A stretch of 36,736 bases of DNA from Candidatus Krumholzibacteriia bacterium (GCA_035268685.1 DATFKK010000034.1:1-36736), one strand, 5' to 3'. Positions 9,290 through 17,469 are shown, counted from the first letter of the stretch. The notes: a model not told the origin generated them from the sequence alone. Numbers and translations are program-made.

Positions 9290-10084
9290 ATGGTTCCCAG
9301 CCGCGCACCCGAATCCCTCGTCCTGCTCGGCCGCGAGCACGCCGACTTCGGACACGTCCATGTCGGGACCATGTCGGACGGGAGCATCGCGGCCGGTATC
9401 AGTGTCGGCCGGGCACGTCTCGTGCCATCGATGAGGTCGAAGGGCGACCCACGCCAGCCCAACGAAGACGCCCTGGCCGTGCTCCGCGACGAGGGGCGGA
9501 TCCTGATCCTCGTGGCCGATGCCCACTGGGGCATCGAGAGCAGCCACGACCTGGCCGCGGTGTTGCCCGACCGCGTCGACCGGATCCCGTCGGATCCCGA
9601 CGGACTACGCACTCTGTTCCGGTCGCTGCGCATCGATGCCCCCCCGACCCGCTCGGAGAGCGCAGTGGCGCTGGCCGTCGTCGACCGGGATCGGCAGAGG
9701 GCGTTCGGCCTCACCTTCGGCGACGTGTCGGTGGTGACGGTCGACCCCGAAGGCGCCCGTCGGCGCACCATGCCCAGCACCGACTACGTGAACCCGCGGG
9801 CCCCGGGTTCGCTGGATCCCGGCCGGGCGCGGGGCTTCGACTTCGAACTGTCGGTGGCACAACGTGTGCTGGTGTTCAGCGACGGCATCGACGAGTGTCA
9901 CTATCGGTCGCCGGGGACCTCGATCGGACCTCGTCACATCCACGACGTCTTCGCGCGAACCGGCCCCGATCCCGAGACCTTCACGACCTCCCTGATGGAA
10001 CTCGCGCTCGACGGTGTCGACGGCAACCCCGGTGGTGAGGACAACATCGCCCTCGTGACCGTGGCCCCCGATCCCCTCCCTTGA
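9290..10084 (+). CDS. PP2C-family (PPM) serine/threonine phosphatase domain protein
   Basis: About 264 residues of a single PPM-type domain. The order of metal-binding motifs fits the family: 'RQPNEDALAVL' (R..NED), 'LVADAHWG' in place of 'DGHGG', 'LTFGDVSVVTV', 'VLVFSDGIDE' (SDG) and 'GGEDNIALVTV' (DN). The key aspartates are present, so it may be active, although 'DAHWG' is a departure from the norm. It should remove phosphate from Ser/Thr proteins in the cytoplasm using Mn2+ or Mg2+. I chose ATG at 9290, preceded by GCGAGG; ATG at 9233 and GTG at 9209 are upstream in-frame options. It lies 16 bases before a membrane-protein gene and is divergent from the BY-kinase operon. The target is unknown. 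Confidence 0.75.
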   Translation: MVPSRAPESLVLLGREHADFGHVHVGTMSDGSIAAGISVGRARLVPSMRSKGDPRQPNEDALAVLRDEGRILILVADAHWGIESSHDLAAVLPDRVDRIPSDPDGLRTLFRSLRIDAPPTRSESAVALAVVDRDRQRAFGLTFGDVSVVTVDPEGARRRTMPSTDYVNPRAPGSLDPGRARGFDFELSVAQRVLVFSDGIDECHYRSPGTSIGPRHIHDVFARTGPDPETFTTSLMELALDGVDGNPGGEDNIALVTVAPDPLP

Positions 10085-10100
10085 AACAGCTGGAGACGTC

Positions 10101-10928
10101 TTGAGCCTGATCCGCTCCCTCGGAGTCGCGTGGTGGGCGTGCAAGGGTCCGCTCCGGCTGGGGCGGGACCTCTCGACCTGGACCTCCCTCACCGTCCTCA
10201 CGATCGTCCGGTCCTTCGTGCTGCTGCTGCTCATGCTGTTCCACCGGCCCGAGCTGGTCACGGCCGGCAAGCCCCTCGTGACGGCGTTGGGCGGTCCGGA
10301 GTCCACGCACTACCCCACGCACCTGCTCGAGCTCCCGGTCATGTTCGCCCGGATCGACCTCCTGGTGATCGTCGCCGTGGGCACGGTCGCCATCACCCTG
10401 ACGGTGCGGTCGTTCGCGAACCACTACATCACCCGGCACGCGCGCGGATCGACCCTCGGCTCCGTGCTGCACGTCCTGTTGGTCGTGGGACTGCTCCTCG
10501 CTCTGCAGTTCGGGGTCGATCGACTGTTCCTGTTGCTGCCCGAGGCACTGCAGGAGCGCGGCGGGAAACTCGGCGTCGCTCTGCTCGGCGTGCGCCTGGG
10601 TGCGATGGCCCTGCTGGGCACCTTCCTGCTCTACGCCGTCGCCGAGGCCGGGCTCGGTGCGCCGGCCTGGCGGGCGGTCGGCCGGTCGTACGGGATCGCC
10701 TCCACGGAACCGATCGGGAGCTTCGTCCTGGTCGCGATCTGGGCGGCGGTGACGCTTCCTTTCGCCGCGCTGGTGGGGCCGGTCGGAACCGACCGCGTGG
10801 CCGCTCACCCCGAAGCCTTCGCACTGATCGTCTTCCTGCGTCTGCTCGCCGAACTCTTCCTGCTCCACCTGCTGCTGGGAGCCAGCACGAGGATCGTGAT
10901 CTGGAAGAGAGCGGAGGCCCGACTCTGA
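10101..10928 (+). CDS. Uncharacterised multipass inner-membrane protein
   Basis: 275 residues with five or six hydrophobic segments (for example 'VLTIVRSFVLLLLMLFH', 'LLVIVAVGTVAITLTV', 'VLHVLLVVGLLLALQFG', 'GSFVLVAIWAAVTLPFAAL'). I do not recognise the family. The start is TTG at 10101, with GGAG 5 bases upstream; no ATG lies near the N-terminus. It follows the PP2C gene by 16 bases, and its TGA overlaps the ATG of the next gene (TGATG), so the three are likely one transcript. Basic residues flank several segments, which fits a cytoplasmic N-terminus. Co-expression with a periplasm-facing lipoprotein suggests a role at the envelope, but no more can be said. Confidence 0.72.
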   Translation: MSLIRSLGVAWWACKGPLRLGRDLSTWTSLTVLTIVRSFVLLLLMLFHRPELVTAGKPLVTALGGPESTHYPTHLLELPVMFARIDLLVIVAVGTVAITLTVRSFANHYITRHARGSTLGSVLHVLLVVGLLLALQFGVDRLFLLLPEALQERGGKLGVALLGVRLGAMALLGTFLLYAVAEAGLGAPAWRAVGRSYGIASTEPIGSFVLVAIWAAVTLPFAALVGPVGTDRVAAHPEAFALIVFLRLLAELFLLHLLLGASTRIVIWKRAEARL

Positions 10929-12430
10929 TGCGACGGCGAAGTCCAACGGTCGTGTTCGCGATTGCGATCGCCCTGTCGACCGCGCTGTCGACCGGGTGTG
11001 GCGACGAAGCGCTCCACGTACGCTACCAGGCGGAACGGCATCTCTGGCAGGCCGATCGGGATCGCGCCGCACTCCCCGGAAACGCGGCCGGCGACGGCTT
11101 CGCGCAGTGGGACGCCCTGGCGGCACGCTACGAATCCATCGCGGCACACTACGGATCATGGGGTTTCGATCCCGGAGTCCCCGACCCCTACCGGGCGGAC
11201 CTCCGCCGGATCACGGGCACGGCGTGGCTCGGCGCCGTCGACGTGCGCGCCGGCTGCGCCGACTCCCTCGGGGCACGCGACGTCCTCGGAGCCGTGATCG
11301 ATCGCTTCGCCGGAACCCCGATCGCGGTCGACATGCATCTGCGATCGTCCGGAGTCGCACTCGCCGACGGGGACTCGGCACGTGCGGTCGAGCACCTGCA
11401 CCGGGTCTGGAGTGCGGTGCGCGGGTCCGAGCGTGATCGGAGAGCTCACCTGGACACCCCCGGACGGATCGCACGCCTCGCGCCGGACGAGCGACGGGCC
11501 GAGGCGCCGGCGTACGCGTGGGCGGCCGCGGAGTACCGCCGGGTGATCGAGACGGGTCGACGCCGCGACGTGGCCCTGGCCACCCTGGAACTGGCCGACC
11601 TGGCCCTCGATTTCGACGACAAGTCCACCGCGCTCGACATCCTGGAACCCCTGACCTCGTCGATGCTGGCGCGCGCCGAACCGGAACCCGGGGACGCGCG
11701 CATCATGCGCCGGATCGTCGAGGCCATGGCCCGGGCCCTGGCGCGCGGCGACCTCGAGCCAGAGGCCCTCGAACCCGCCCTGGAGTGGGCACTCGACCAC
11801 GGTGCCGACGCCGGACGCACCCTGACCGCCGTCGGCAACGCACTCGACGACCGAGGCCGACTCGACGAGGCGCTCACCGTCTACGAGCGGATCCGCCACC
11901 GCTACGACGACGCCGAGTGGGCGCCGCGCGCGCTGATGTCCGCGGCGAGGATCCGCTCGCGACGCGGGAAGTGGGACCAGGCCTTCGTCGATCTGAAACT
12001 CCTGGAGGCGAGATACGCGCTCACCCCGCCCGCGCTCAGGGTTCCGCTGGAGATCGTCTCTCTGAACCGGCGACGCGGCACGCACGCGGAGGCCGCCGAA
12101 GCACTTCGGCGGGCCGAGCAGACGTACCGGAGGCTCATGGACCGATTGCCACGCGGGGGCCACGGCGACCTCCTGCAGGAGCTGCTGATCGAGACCCTCG
12201 AACGCCAGGGACGGTACAGCGACGCGCACGCCGAACGACTCGAGTGGATCGACCGCGCGTCGGGATCGGTCGAAGAATTGCATCGGCTGCGAGCGTCGAT
12301 CGAGGCCGGCCGGAACAACCTGCTCGCGGACGAGATGATCGACCCCCTCGTCCAACGGATGGCCGAACGGTTCCCGAACACACGACTCGGCCGCCGGGCG
12401 GCGGTCCGGCTGGCCGCCAAGGGCTCCTGA
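10928..12430 (+). CDS. TPR-like lipoprotein of unknown function
   Basis: 500 residues from ATG at 10928, overlapping the previous stop codon. A lipoprotein signal peptide ('VVFAIAIALSTALSTGC') puts the lipidated Cys at residue 24; the lipobox (STGC) is weaker than the usual LAGC. The rest is almost wholly helical, with degenerate tetratricopeptide-like units most visible in the second half ('RLDEALTVYERIRHRYDDAEW', 'GKWDQAFVDLKLLEARY', 'THAEAAEALRRAEQTYRRLM'; each given only to show the A/Y/L spacing). Such proteins act as periplasmic or outer-membrane scaffolds, for example BamD-like factors or exopolysaccharide secretion TPR proteins. No close family is recognised. Position after the PP2C and membrane-protein genes suggests one envelope complex. 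Confidence 0.75.
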   Translation: MRRRSPTVVFAIAIALSTALSTGCGDEALHVRYQAERHLWQADRDRAALPGNAAGDGFAQWDALAARYESIAAHYGSWGFDPGVPDPYRADLRRITGTAWLGAVDVRAGCADSLGARDVLGAVIDRFAGTPIAVDMHLRSSGVALADGDSARAVEHLHRVWSAVRGSERDRRAHLDTPGRIARLAPDERRAEAPAYAWAAAEYRRVIETGRRRDVALATLELADLALDFDDKSTALDILEPLTSSMLARAEPEPGDARIMRRIVEAMARALARGDLEPEALEPALEWALDHGADAGRTLTAVGNALDDRGRLDEALTVYERIRHRYDDAEWAPRALMSAARIRSRRGKWDQAFVDLKLLEARYALTPPALRVPLEIVSLNRRRGTHAEAAEALRRAEQTYRRLMDRLPRGGHGDLLQELLIETLERQGRYSDAHAERLEWIDRASGSVEELHRLRASIEAGRNNLLADEMIDPLVQRMAERFPNTRLGRRAAVRLAAKGS

Positions 12431-12455
12431 GTCGATGCGGCCGCGACGCTCGTCC

Positions 12456-12484
12456 TTTACACGGCGGGGCCGCTGCTCGATAGT
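12456..12484 (+). promoter_or_regulatory. Candidate sigma-70-type promoter
   Basis: TTTACA at 12456-12461, a 17-base spacer, and GATAGT at 12479-12484, 42 bases before the ATG of the DUF5683-like gene. Nine of twelve consensus positions match. It would allow that gene to be expressed apart from the operon upstream. Confidence 0.4.
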
Positions 12485-12526
12485 TCGGCCGCCCACGGGC
12501 CCGGATCCCATCTCCGAGGAAGCGAA

Positions 12527-13525
12527 ATGCGGCGAATTGCGAAGCTGACCGGCACCCTGATCCCCATGTTGGTCGCCGTAGCCCTGCCGGATGCGAGCTG
12601 GTCACAGTCCCTGGACGTGCTGCCGCGCGGCACCTACATCGAACTCGAAGGCCCGCTGTCGGCGCGCGGTCGTGACGCCGTGGGGATCGAGATCCTGCCC
12701 GAGGGCGAGTACCGTCTCCGGACCGATGGCGCCGGCCTGGCGTCGAGCCGCGCGCGCTTCGAGGTCGACGGAGGCGGCGTGCGCAGCGTCCCGTGGTCGT
12801 CGCCGACCTCGATCCTGCTCCCGCCGGGTGTCGACCATCTGCGACACGGGGAATCGCGCGGCTGGTACCACCTCCTGAGTGGTGCTGCGGGCGCGTCCTT
12901 CCTGTTCACGGCCTACGAGGACATCGACGAAGCCCCCGCGGGATCGACCGAGGAGTTCGACGCCGAGAACGTCCGCGATCTCTGGCTGGGCTTCACCGCG
13001 GCCATCTGGCTGGGCGCCGGGGTCGAGTCCTGGCTGCTCACACCGAGCCCGGCGGTCCGCACCGGCAATGGTGGGGTGGAACTCACGATCCCCCGCGCCA
13101 ACCGCTGGCAGGCCGCCCTTCGCAGCACCCTCGTGCCCGGCGCCGGGCAACGCTACCTGGGCCGCGACACGCGTGCGAACCTGTTCACCGTGTTCACCTA
13201 CGCCTCGGCCGCGGCCGCCATCGCCCTGCAGGACCGCTTCCTCGAAGCCCGCCGCGACGCCGACCGCATCCAGGCCCGGATCGACGACGCCGCCCCCATC
13301 GACCGCGCCGCTCTGCGCGCCGAGCTCGACGACGCGCGGTCCGACGAGGACACCAAGAGCCTCGTCCGCTGGATCGCGACGGGCTCGGCGGCCTATTTCT
13401 ACCTGTGGAACGTGGTCGATGCCTTCTGGCTGGGAGCGCGCGCCGAGCAGTCGGGCGGACCGAAGATCATGGCCACGCCGACGGCCGACGGCATGGCCCT
13501 GTCGCTCAGCTGGCGCTTCCACTGA
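12527..13525 (+). CDS. Exported DUF5683-like protein
   Basis: 332 residues from ATG at 12527 with GAGGA 6 bases upstream. A signal peptide ('LIPMLVAVALPDASWS') suggests export. Residues about 30-110 look like a small beta-domain ('RGTYIELEGPL' to 'STSILLPPG'-like strands) resembling a PEGA-type module. The C-terminal half has 'ALRSTLVPGAGQRYLGRDTR', the 'PG.GQ.Y' signature of DUF5683 proteins, followed by hydrophobic helices ('ANLFTVFTYASAAAAIALQ', 'SAAYFYLWNVVDAF'). The last strand ends in 'ALSLSWRF', a pattern seen at the end of outer-membrane proteins. The function of this domain is unknown. The gene ends convergently, overlapping the deacetylase stop by 20 bases. Confidence 0.72.
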   Translation: MRRIAKLTGTLIPMLVAVALPDASWSQSLDVLPRGTYIELEGPLSARGRDAVGIEILPEGEYRLRTDGAGLASSRARFEVDGGGVRSVPWSSPTSILLPPGVDHLRHGESRGWYHLLSGAAGASFLFTAYEDIDEAPAGSTEEFDAENVRDLWLGFTAAIWLGAGVESWLLTPSPAVRTGNGGVELTIPRANRWQAALRSTLVPGAGQRYLGRDTRANLFTVFTYASAAAAIALQDRFLEARRDADRIQARIDDAAPIDRAALRAELDDARSDEDTKSLVRWIATGSAAYFYLWNVVDAFWLGARAEQSGGPKIMATPTADGMALSLSWRFH

Positions 13526-14453
13526 CCGCGGGCGCGGCCCCGGACGCTCCCCCGTGCCCGCCGACGGGCGGCACCGCGTCGACGTCCGCGAACACGGGAG
13601 CCTCGGCGCGCACCCGGTCCGCGTATTCACCGATCGTCACCAGCGTCTGCCCGCCCAGCGCGCGCTCGAGCTTGGCGTAGAGGTCCTGCTTGCCGCCCTG
13701 GCTGCGGAGGTTCTGCAGGAAGCCCAGGTCGACCTCGGGCCGGTAGGAATCGAGTTCCCACGGGTGGAAGTAGTAGACCACCGGTTCGCCCTGCCGGCGT
13801 TGCACGCGCCTGCGACACCAGTCGAGCAGCGGCAGCGGGAACAAACGGAAGTAGCCCCCACCGCTGAAGGGCAGGTTCCGGCCGAACATCCGCAGCGTGG
13901 TCATGGGCAGCACGAGCAGGTCGTCGTCGTCGCCGCGGCCGAGGCGGAAGGGCTCACGCGGTCCCTGCGGATTCCCGTAGCGCGGGTGCGCCACCGGGAA
14001 CAGCGAGCTGTCCACCCGGAAGCCCTCCTCGCGCAGGATCTCGAGCGCCCAGTAGTTCTGCGGCAGAATGGTGAAGCTGGCCGCCCGGTAGGCCTCGGGC
14101 GCGTGCCCGAGCGCGTCGCCCACCGCGGCCCGCCCGCGCCGGGCGTCCTCGCGGAACTCCTCGGGCGTCTGCTCGAAGGCCACGGGGTGGGCGTAGGTGT
14201 GGCAGCCGATCTCGTGGCCGGCGTCGGCGATCTCGCGCACCAGGGCGGGGTCGCGCTCGGCGGTCCAGCCCAGCACGAACCAGGTCGCGCGGATCCCCAG
14301 CGACTCGCACAGACGCAGCAGGGGATCGACGCCGGTCCCGGCCCGGCGCGGCCGGCCCTCCCAGGTCGTCGGGTCGACCTCGTCGCGGTAGTTGTGGGCG
14401 TGGAACCACTCCTCGACGTCGATGGTCAGCACGGCGGTGGAATCGGTGCGCAC
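13506..14453 (-). CDS. XrtA-locus-type polysaccharide deacetylase with DUF3473 region
   Basis: 315-residue NodB-fold carbohydrate esterase. 'LTIDVEEWFHAHNY' carries the catalytic/metal Asp (D12), and 'HEIGCHTYAHP' has the metal His pair H85 and H89. 'FVLGWTAERDPALVREIADA', 'AYRAASFTI' and 'LFPVAHPRYGNP', with the downstream 'RNLPFSGGGYFRLFPL' and 'VVYYFHPWELD', match the PEP-CTERM/XrtA-locus deacetylase subfamily with its C-terminal DUF3473. The start is GTG at 14453 with GGAGAAGGA before it. It would remove acetyl groups from N-acetylated exopolysaccharide. No signal peptide is visible, as is usual for this subfamily. It lies 56 bases after the acylphosphatase gene. A C-terminal Gly/Ala/Pro tail is probably disordered. 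No exosortase gene is seen in this window. Confidence 0.9.
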   Translation of the reverse strand: MRTDSTAVLTIDVEEWFHAHNYRDEVDPTTWEGRPRRAGTGVDPLLRLCESLGIRATWFVLGWTAERDPALVREIADAGHEIGCHTYAHPVAFEQTPEEFREDARRGRAAVGDALGHAPEAYRAASFTILPQNYWALEILREEGFRVDSSLFPVAHPRYGNPQGPREPFRLGRGDDDDLLVLPMTTLRMFGRNLPFSGGGYFRLFPLPLLDWCRRRVQRRQGEPVVYYFHPWELDSYRPEVDLGFLQNLRSQGGKQDLYAKLERALGGQTLVTIGEYADRVRAEAPVFADVDAVPPVGGHGGASGAAPAVSGSAS

Positions 14454-14482
14454 GGGTCCTTCTCCGGGAGCGGGGGATCCCG

Positions 14483-14488
14483 ATGATA
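14483..14488 (-). promoter_or_regulatory. Candidate -10 box for the deacetylase gene
   Basis: Read on the minus strand this is TATCAT, five of six matches to the -10 consensus, with a start point about 23 bases before the GTG codon. The matching -35 (TGAGCA, 18-base spacer) is poor. Confidence 0.3.
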
Positions 14489-14509
14489 GACCATGCACGC
14501 GCGACGTGC

Positions 14510-14797
14510 TCAGCGCCGGACCTCGAAGGGAAGCGGAAGGTCCGATCCTCCGTCGCGCGGAACGACCTCGAGGTCGTCGACCCGGGCCCGGGCGGGTCCG
14601 TGGCCACACCACCGCTTCAGCGCTTCGATCTGCTCGGGCGTGCCGGCGGCGGCGATCCGCACGCTGCCGTCGGCTTCGTTGCGGATCCAACCCCGCACGC
14701 CGACCGCGCGGGCCTCGTCCACGGTCGAATACCGGAATCCGACACCCTGTACGCGTCCCCGGACGACGATCTCGACACTGCGTGCCTGTTCATCCAC
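14510..14797 (-). CDS. acyP: Acylphosphatase
   Basis: 95 residues, the usual length for the family. It has the whole signature: 'VRGRVQGVGFRYSTVDEA' with the phosphate-binding Arg (R22), and 'GWIRNEADGSV' with the catalytic Asn (N40). The enzyme hydrolyses carboxyl-phosphate bonds such as those of acetyl phosphate or 1,3-bisphosphoglycerate in the cytoplasm. The start is GTG at 14797, with GGAGGTGG just upstream; no ATG in this frame fits. Located directly before the deacetylase gene on the same strand, it may share its transcript, though the two activities have no known link. Confidence 0.93.
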   Translation of the reverse strand: MDEQARSVEIVVRGRVQGVGFRYSTVDEARAVGVRGWIRNEADGSVRIAAAGTPEQIEALKRWCGHGPARARVDDLEVVPRDGGSDLPLPFEVRR

Positions 14798-14852
14798 GGT
14801 CCACCTCCGTCGGCCGGGTCGGTGCCGGCGCGGGCCGGATCCGGCCGCGTCC

Positions 14853-14881
14853 TTGGCATGTCTCCCGTGCAGCCTTACACT
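14853..14881 (+). promoter_or_regulatory. Candidate sigma-70-type promoter for the FabL-like gene
   Basis: TTGGCA at 14853-14858, a 17-base spacer, and TACACT at 14876-14881. Nine of twelve consensus bases match, about 62 bases before the GTG start at 14944. This is one of the clearest promoter candidates in the window. Confidence 0.5.
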
Positions 14882-14943
14882 CCCGGCCTCGCGCTGCCAA
14901 CCCGTCGACCGCGCCTGCCGGCGCCCTGCCCACAGGAGATCCC

Positions 14944-15795
14944 GTGACCCCTGCCGACACCCCGTCGACCGGTCAGCCGCCCGTCGAACCCAGCTTCGAG
15001 GGCAAGTGGGCCCTGATCCTCGGCGCGAGCAGCGGTTTCGGAGCCGCCACCGCCCGTCACCTCGCTCTCCGGGGGCTGAACGTCTTCGGCGTGCATCTCG
15101 ATCGCCGCGCCACGATGGCCAACGTCGAGGCGATCGTCGCCGACGTCCGGGCCGCCGGCCGCGAGACCTTCTTCGTGAACATCAACGCCGCCGACGACGC
15201 CCTGCGCGACAAGGCGCTCGACGACTTCACGGCCCATCTCGCCGAACGTGGCGACGACCCCGCGGGCTCGGTGCGGGTGCTCCTGCACTCGCTGGCCTTC
15301 GGCACGCTGAAACCGTACGTCGACGAGGACGGCCAGCCCAGCCTCACCCGCAAGAACCTGGAGATGACGCTCGACGTCATGGCGCACAGCCTCGTCTACT
15401 GGTCCCAGGGCGCGGTCCAGCGCGGCCTGCTGGGCGAGGGTTCGAGCGTGTTCGGAATGACCAGCTCGGGGGGGACCCGGGTGATCCCCACCTACGGTGC
15501 GGTGTCGGCGGCCAAGGCGGCGCTCGAGAGTCATCTCCGCCAGCTCGCCTTCGAACTCGGGCCCCGGGGCATCCGCGCGAACGCGATCCGCGCCGGCGTG
15601 ACCGACACCCCGGCCCTGCGCAAGATCCCGGGCAACGACCGGCTGCTCGACGAGGCGACCCGCAAGAACCCCCACCGCCGGCTGACCACCCCCGACGACG
15701 TGGCCGCCTTGATCGGGGTGCTCGCGAGCCCGGCCGGTGCCTTCGTCAGCGGTGACGTCGTCGCCTGCGACGGCGGCGAGGACGTCGTCGGCTGA
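14944..15795 (+). CDS. FabL-like enoyl-ACP reductase family SDR
   Basis: 283-residue short-chain dehydrogenase. The cofactor loop is 'LILGASSGFGAATA' (residues 25-38), the strand-4 motif is 'LLHSLAFG', and the active site is 'TYGAVSAAKAALE', where Tyr184 and Lys191 are six residues apart. The Y-X6-K spacing marks enoyl-ACP reductases (FabI/FabL/InhA) rather than ordinary SDRs, which have Y-X3-K. The C-terminal half ('FELGPRGIRANAIRAG', 'TDTPALRKIPGNDRLLDEA') is closer to FabL. Where FabI has its first conserved Tyr ('LTYLG') this protein has 'MTSSGG'. It probably reduces a trans-2-enoyl thioester with NAD(P)H in fatty-acid synthesis, but another enoyl or keto substrate is possible. The start is GTG at 14944 with AGGAG 7 bases upstream. 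A crotonase gene follows. Confidence 0.8.
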   Translation: MTPADTPSTGQPPVEPSFEGKWALILGASSGFGAATARHLALRGLNVFGVHLDRRATMANVEAIVADVRAAGRETFFVNINAADDALRDKALDDFTAHLAERGDDPAGSVRVLLHSLAFGTLKPYVDEDGQPSLTRKNLEMTLDVMAHSLVYWSQGAVQRGLLGEGSSVFGMTSSGGTRVIPTYGAVSAAKAALESHLRQLAFELGPRGIRANAIRAGVTDTPALRKIPGNDRLLDEATRKNPHRRLTTPDDVAALIGVLASPAGAFVSGDVVACDGGEDVVG

Positions 15796-15835
15796 TTCTC
15801 TCTCTCCGCTCCCGACCGTCCGCCGGAAGGACACC

Positions 15836-16621
15836 ATGTCCATGCAGTTCGAGACCCTGCGCACCGAGATCGAGAACCACGTCTTCTACGTGACCATGAA
15901 CCGGCCGAAGGGACACAACACCTTCGGCGAGGACATGCGCGAGGAGCTCCTGCACGCACTGCTGCACGCCCAGGAGGACGACGGGATCCGTGTCGTGGTC
16001 CTCACCGGCACCGACCGCTGGTTCTGCACCGGTGGCGACGTCCACCGCATGCACACGCTGAAGGACGAGGGCGCGGGCTTCGAGAAGATCCGCCCGGTCA
16101 TGGACGAAGGGCGCCGGATCGTCACCCTGCTCCACGAGATGCCCAAGCCCTCGATCGCCATGGTCAACGGGGCGGCCACCGGCGCGGGCATGACCCTGGC
16201 GCTGGCCTGCGACGTCCGCATCGTGAGCGACCACGCCAGTTTCTCGCAGAACTACCTGCACGCCGGCCTCCACCCCGACTGGGGCGGCACGTACTTCCTG
16301 CCGCGCCTGGTGGGCACCGGGCGCGCGCTCGAACTGTTCTGGACGGGCCGGCGCGTCGAGGCCGAAGAGGCCGAGGAGATCGGCATGGTCCAGCACGTGG
16401 TCCCCCACGCCCACCTGCGCGAGCACACCGCGCGCTTCGCCCGCCGTCTGGTGCGGGCCACGCCGACCACGCTGCGGCTGGTGAAGATGGCGGTGCAGAA
16501 TTCGACGCAGTTCGACCTGCAGGGCATGCTCGACTTCGAGACCGAGGCACAGCGCCAGTGCTGGGACGCCGACGGGACGAGCGATCGCCTGCGCGCCTAC
16601 GTCGACCGGCAGCGCCACTGA
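15836..16621 (+). CDS. Enoyl-CoA hydratase/isomerase family protein
   Basis: 261-residue crotonase. 'RWFCTGGDVHRM' (about 62-72) and 'NGAATGAGMTLALACD' (about 111-126) form the oxyanion hole and CoA-binding region. Of the two catalytic Glu of true hydratases, the first position reads Asn ('FSQNYLHAG', N139). The second is Asp148 in 'HPDWGGTYFLPRLVG'. A single Asp with 'PD.GGT..LPR' is the pattern of PaaG-like delta3,delta2-enoyl-CoA isomerases, so isomerisation is more likely than hydration. It acts on acyl-CoA thioesters in the cytoplasm. The ATG at 15836 has GGAAGG upstream; it lies 40 bases after the FabL-like gene, so the two are probably co-transcribed. Confidence 0.87.
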   Translation: MSMQFETLRTEIENHVFYVTMNRPKGHNTFGEDMREELLHALLHAQEDDGIRVVVLTGTDRWFCTGGDVHRMHTLKDEGAGFEKIRPVMDEGRRIVTLLHEMPKPSIAMVNGAATGAGMTLALACDVRIVSDHASFSQNYLHAGLHPDWGGTYFLPRLVGTGRALELFWTGRRVEAEEAEEIGMVQHVVPHAHLREHTARFARRLVRATPTTLRLVKMAVQNSTQFDLQGMLDFETEAQRQCWDADGTSDRLRAYVDRQRH

Positions 16622-16643
16622 TCCCCCACGACGTCCCGGGGTC

Positions 16644-16672
16644 TTGGCCCCGGCACCGCGACGGGCTATCCT
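16644..16672 (+). promoter_or_regulatory. Candidate sigma-70-type promoter for the barrel gene
   Basis: TTGGCC at 16644-16649, exactly 17 bases, then TATCCT at 16667-16672. The spacing and the TTGG/TAnnCT style repeat those seen at 14853. The start codon of the barrel gene is 87 bases further on. Confidence 0.45.
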
Positions 16673-16758
16673 GTCGGCGGACGATGCCGTCGCCCCGACT
16701 CGGCACCGCGCGGGCCCTGCCAGCCCTCGCACCCCCGCCGCGACGGAAGGATTCCGCC

Positions 16759-17469
16759 ATGCGAGCTCCGACCACACGCTCGGTCTTGTTGCCCGTCCTG
16801 CTCGTGATCTGCGCCGCCTGGGTCACCGACGCCGCCGCCGACAGCCTGTACGTCGGCCACGGCCGTCGTAGTGTCGACGACTCCTGGAGCGTCCGCCTGA
16901 ACCTCGGCGGGGGCGTGACGAGCGCCTCCGATCCCTGGGACGACGAGCTCTCCGACACCGAGTGGCCGGTGGGCGGCTACGCCACCGCCGGGCTCGAGTT
17001 CAACGTGGGCCACCGCAACAGCCTGGAACTCTACGGCTCCTACCGGGACCTCGACGACGAAGAGGACTTCCTCGAGATCGACGAGTTCGGCGACCGCGGC
17101 GACGCCGGCCGCTACCGCTACGGGCTCGAGAGCTGGAGCGGCGGCATGACCCTGCGCCACCGCTACCCCCACCGCTCCGGCGCGAGCTACTGGGGCGTGG
17201 GTGGCGGCTTGATCGAGGCCGAGGTCCGCTACGAGGAGATCGTCGGCGGACGGGTCACCTTCCCCCGCCGCAGCGCGACCGACACCGCCCCGGAAGCCCA
17301 CGCGCTCGTGGGCTGGGACGGCAAGCTGTCGCCCGCCCTCACGCTCGGCCTGGAGGTCGGCTTCCGGTACACCTGGCTGGAGTACGACGCCATGCCGGTG
17401 AGCGGTGACTACACCGGCTTCTTCGGCGGGCTGCGCCTGGGCATCGTCCTCGGCGGCGGAGGCCGCTAG
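16759..17469 (+). CDS. Small outer-membrane beta-barrel protein
   Basis: 236 residues from ATG at 16759 with GGAAGG upstream. A signal peptide ('VLLPVLLVICAAWVTDAAA') is cleaved near residue 27. The mature part is a series of amphipathic strands alternating with acidic loops ('WSVRLNLGGGVTS', 'GGYATAGLEFNVG', 'NSLELYGSYRDL', 'ASYWGVGGGLIEAEVRY', 'TLGLEVGFRYTWLEY'). It ends 'FFGGLRLGIVLGGGGR', so the last barrel strand is followed by a Gly-rich end instead of the usual aromatic residue. About 8-10 strands fit an OmpW/OmpA-like barrel; no specific family is recognised. It probably sits in the outer membrane as a small pore or adhesin. Confidence 0.78.
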   Translation: MRAPTTRSVLLPVLLVICAAWVTDAAADSLYVGHGRRSVDDSWSVRLNLGGGVTSASDPWDDELSDTEWPVGGYATAGLEFNVGHRNSLELYGSYRDLDDEEDFLEIDEFGDRGDAGRYRYGLESWSGGMTLRHRYPHRSGASYWGVGGGLIEAEVRYEEIVGGRVTFPRRSATDTAPEAHALVGWDGKLSPALTLGLEVGFRYTWLEYDAMPVSGDYTGFFGGLRLGIVLGGGGR

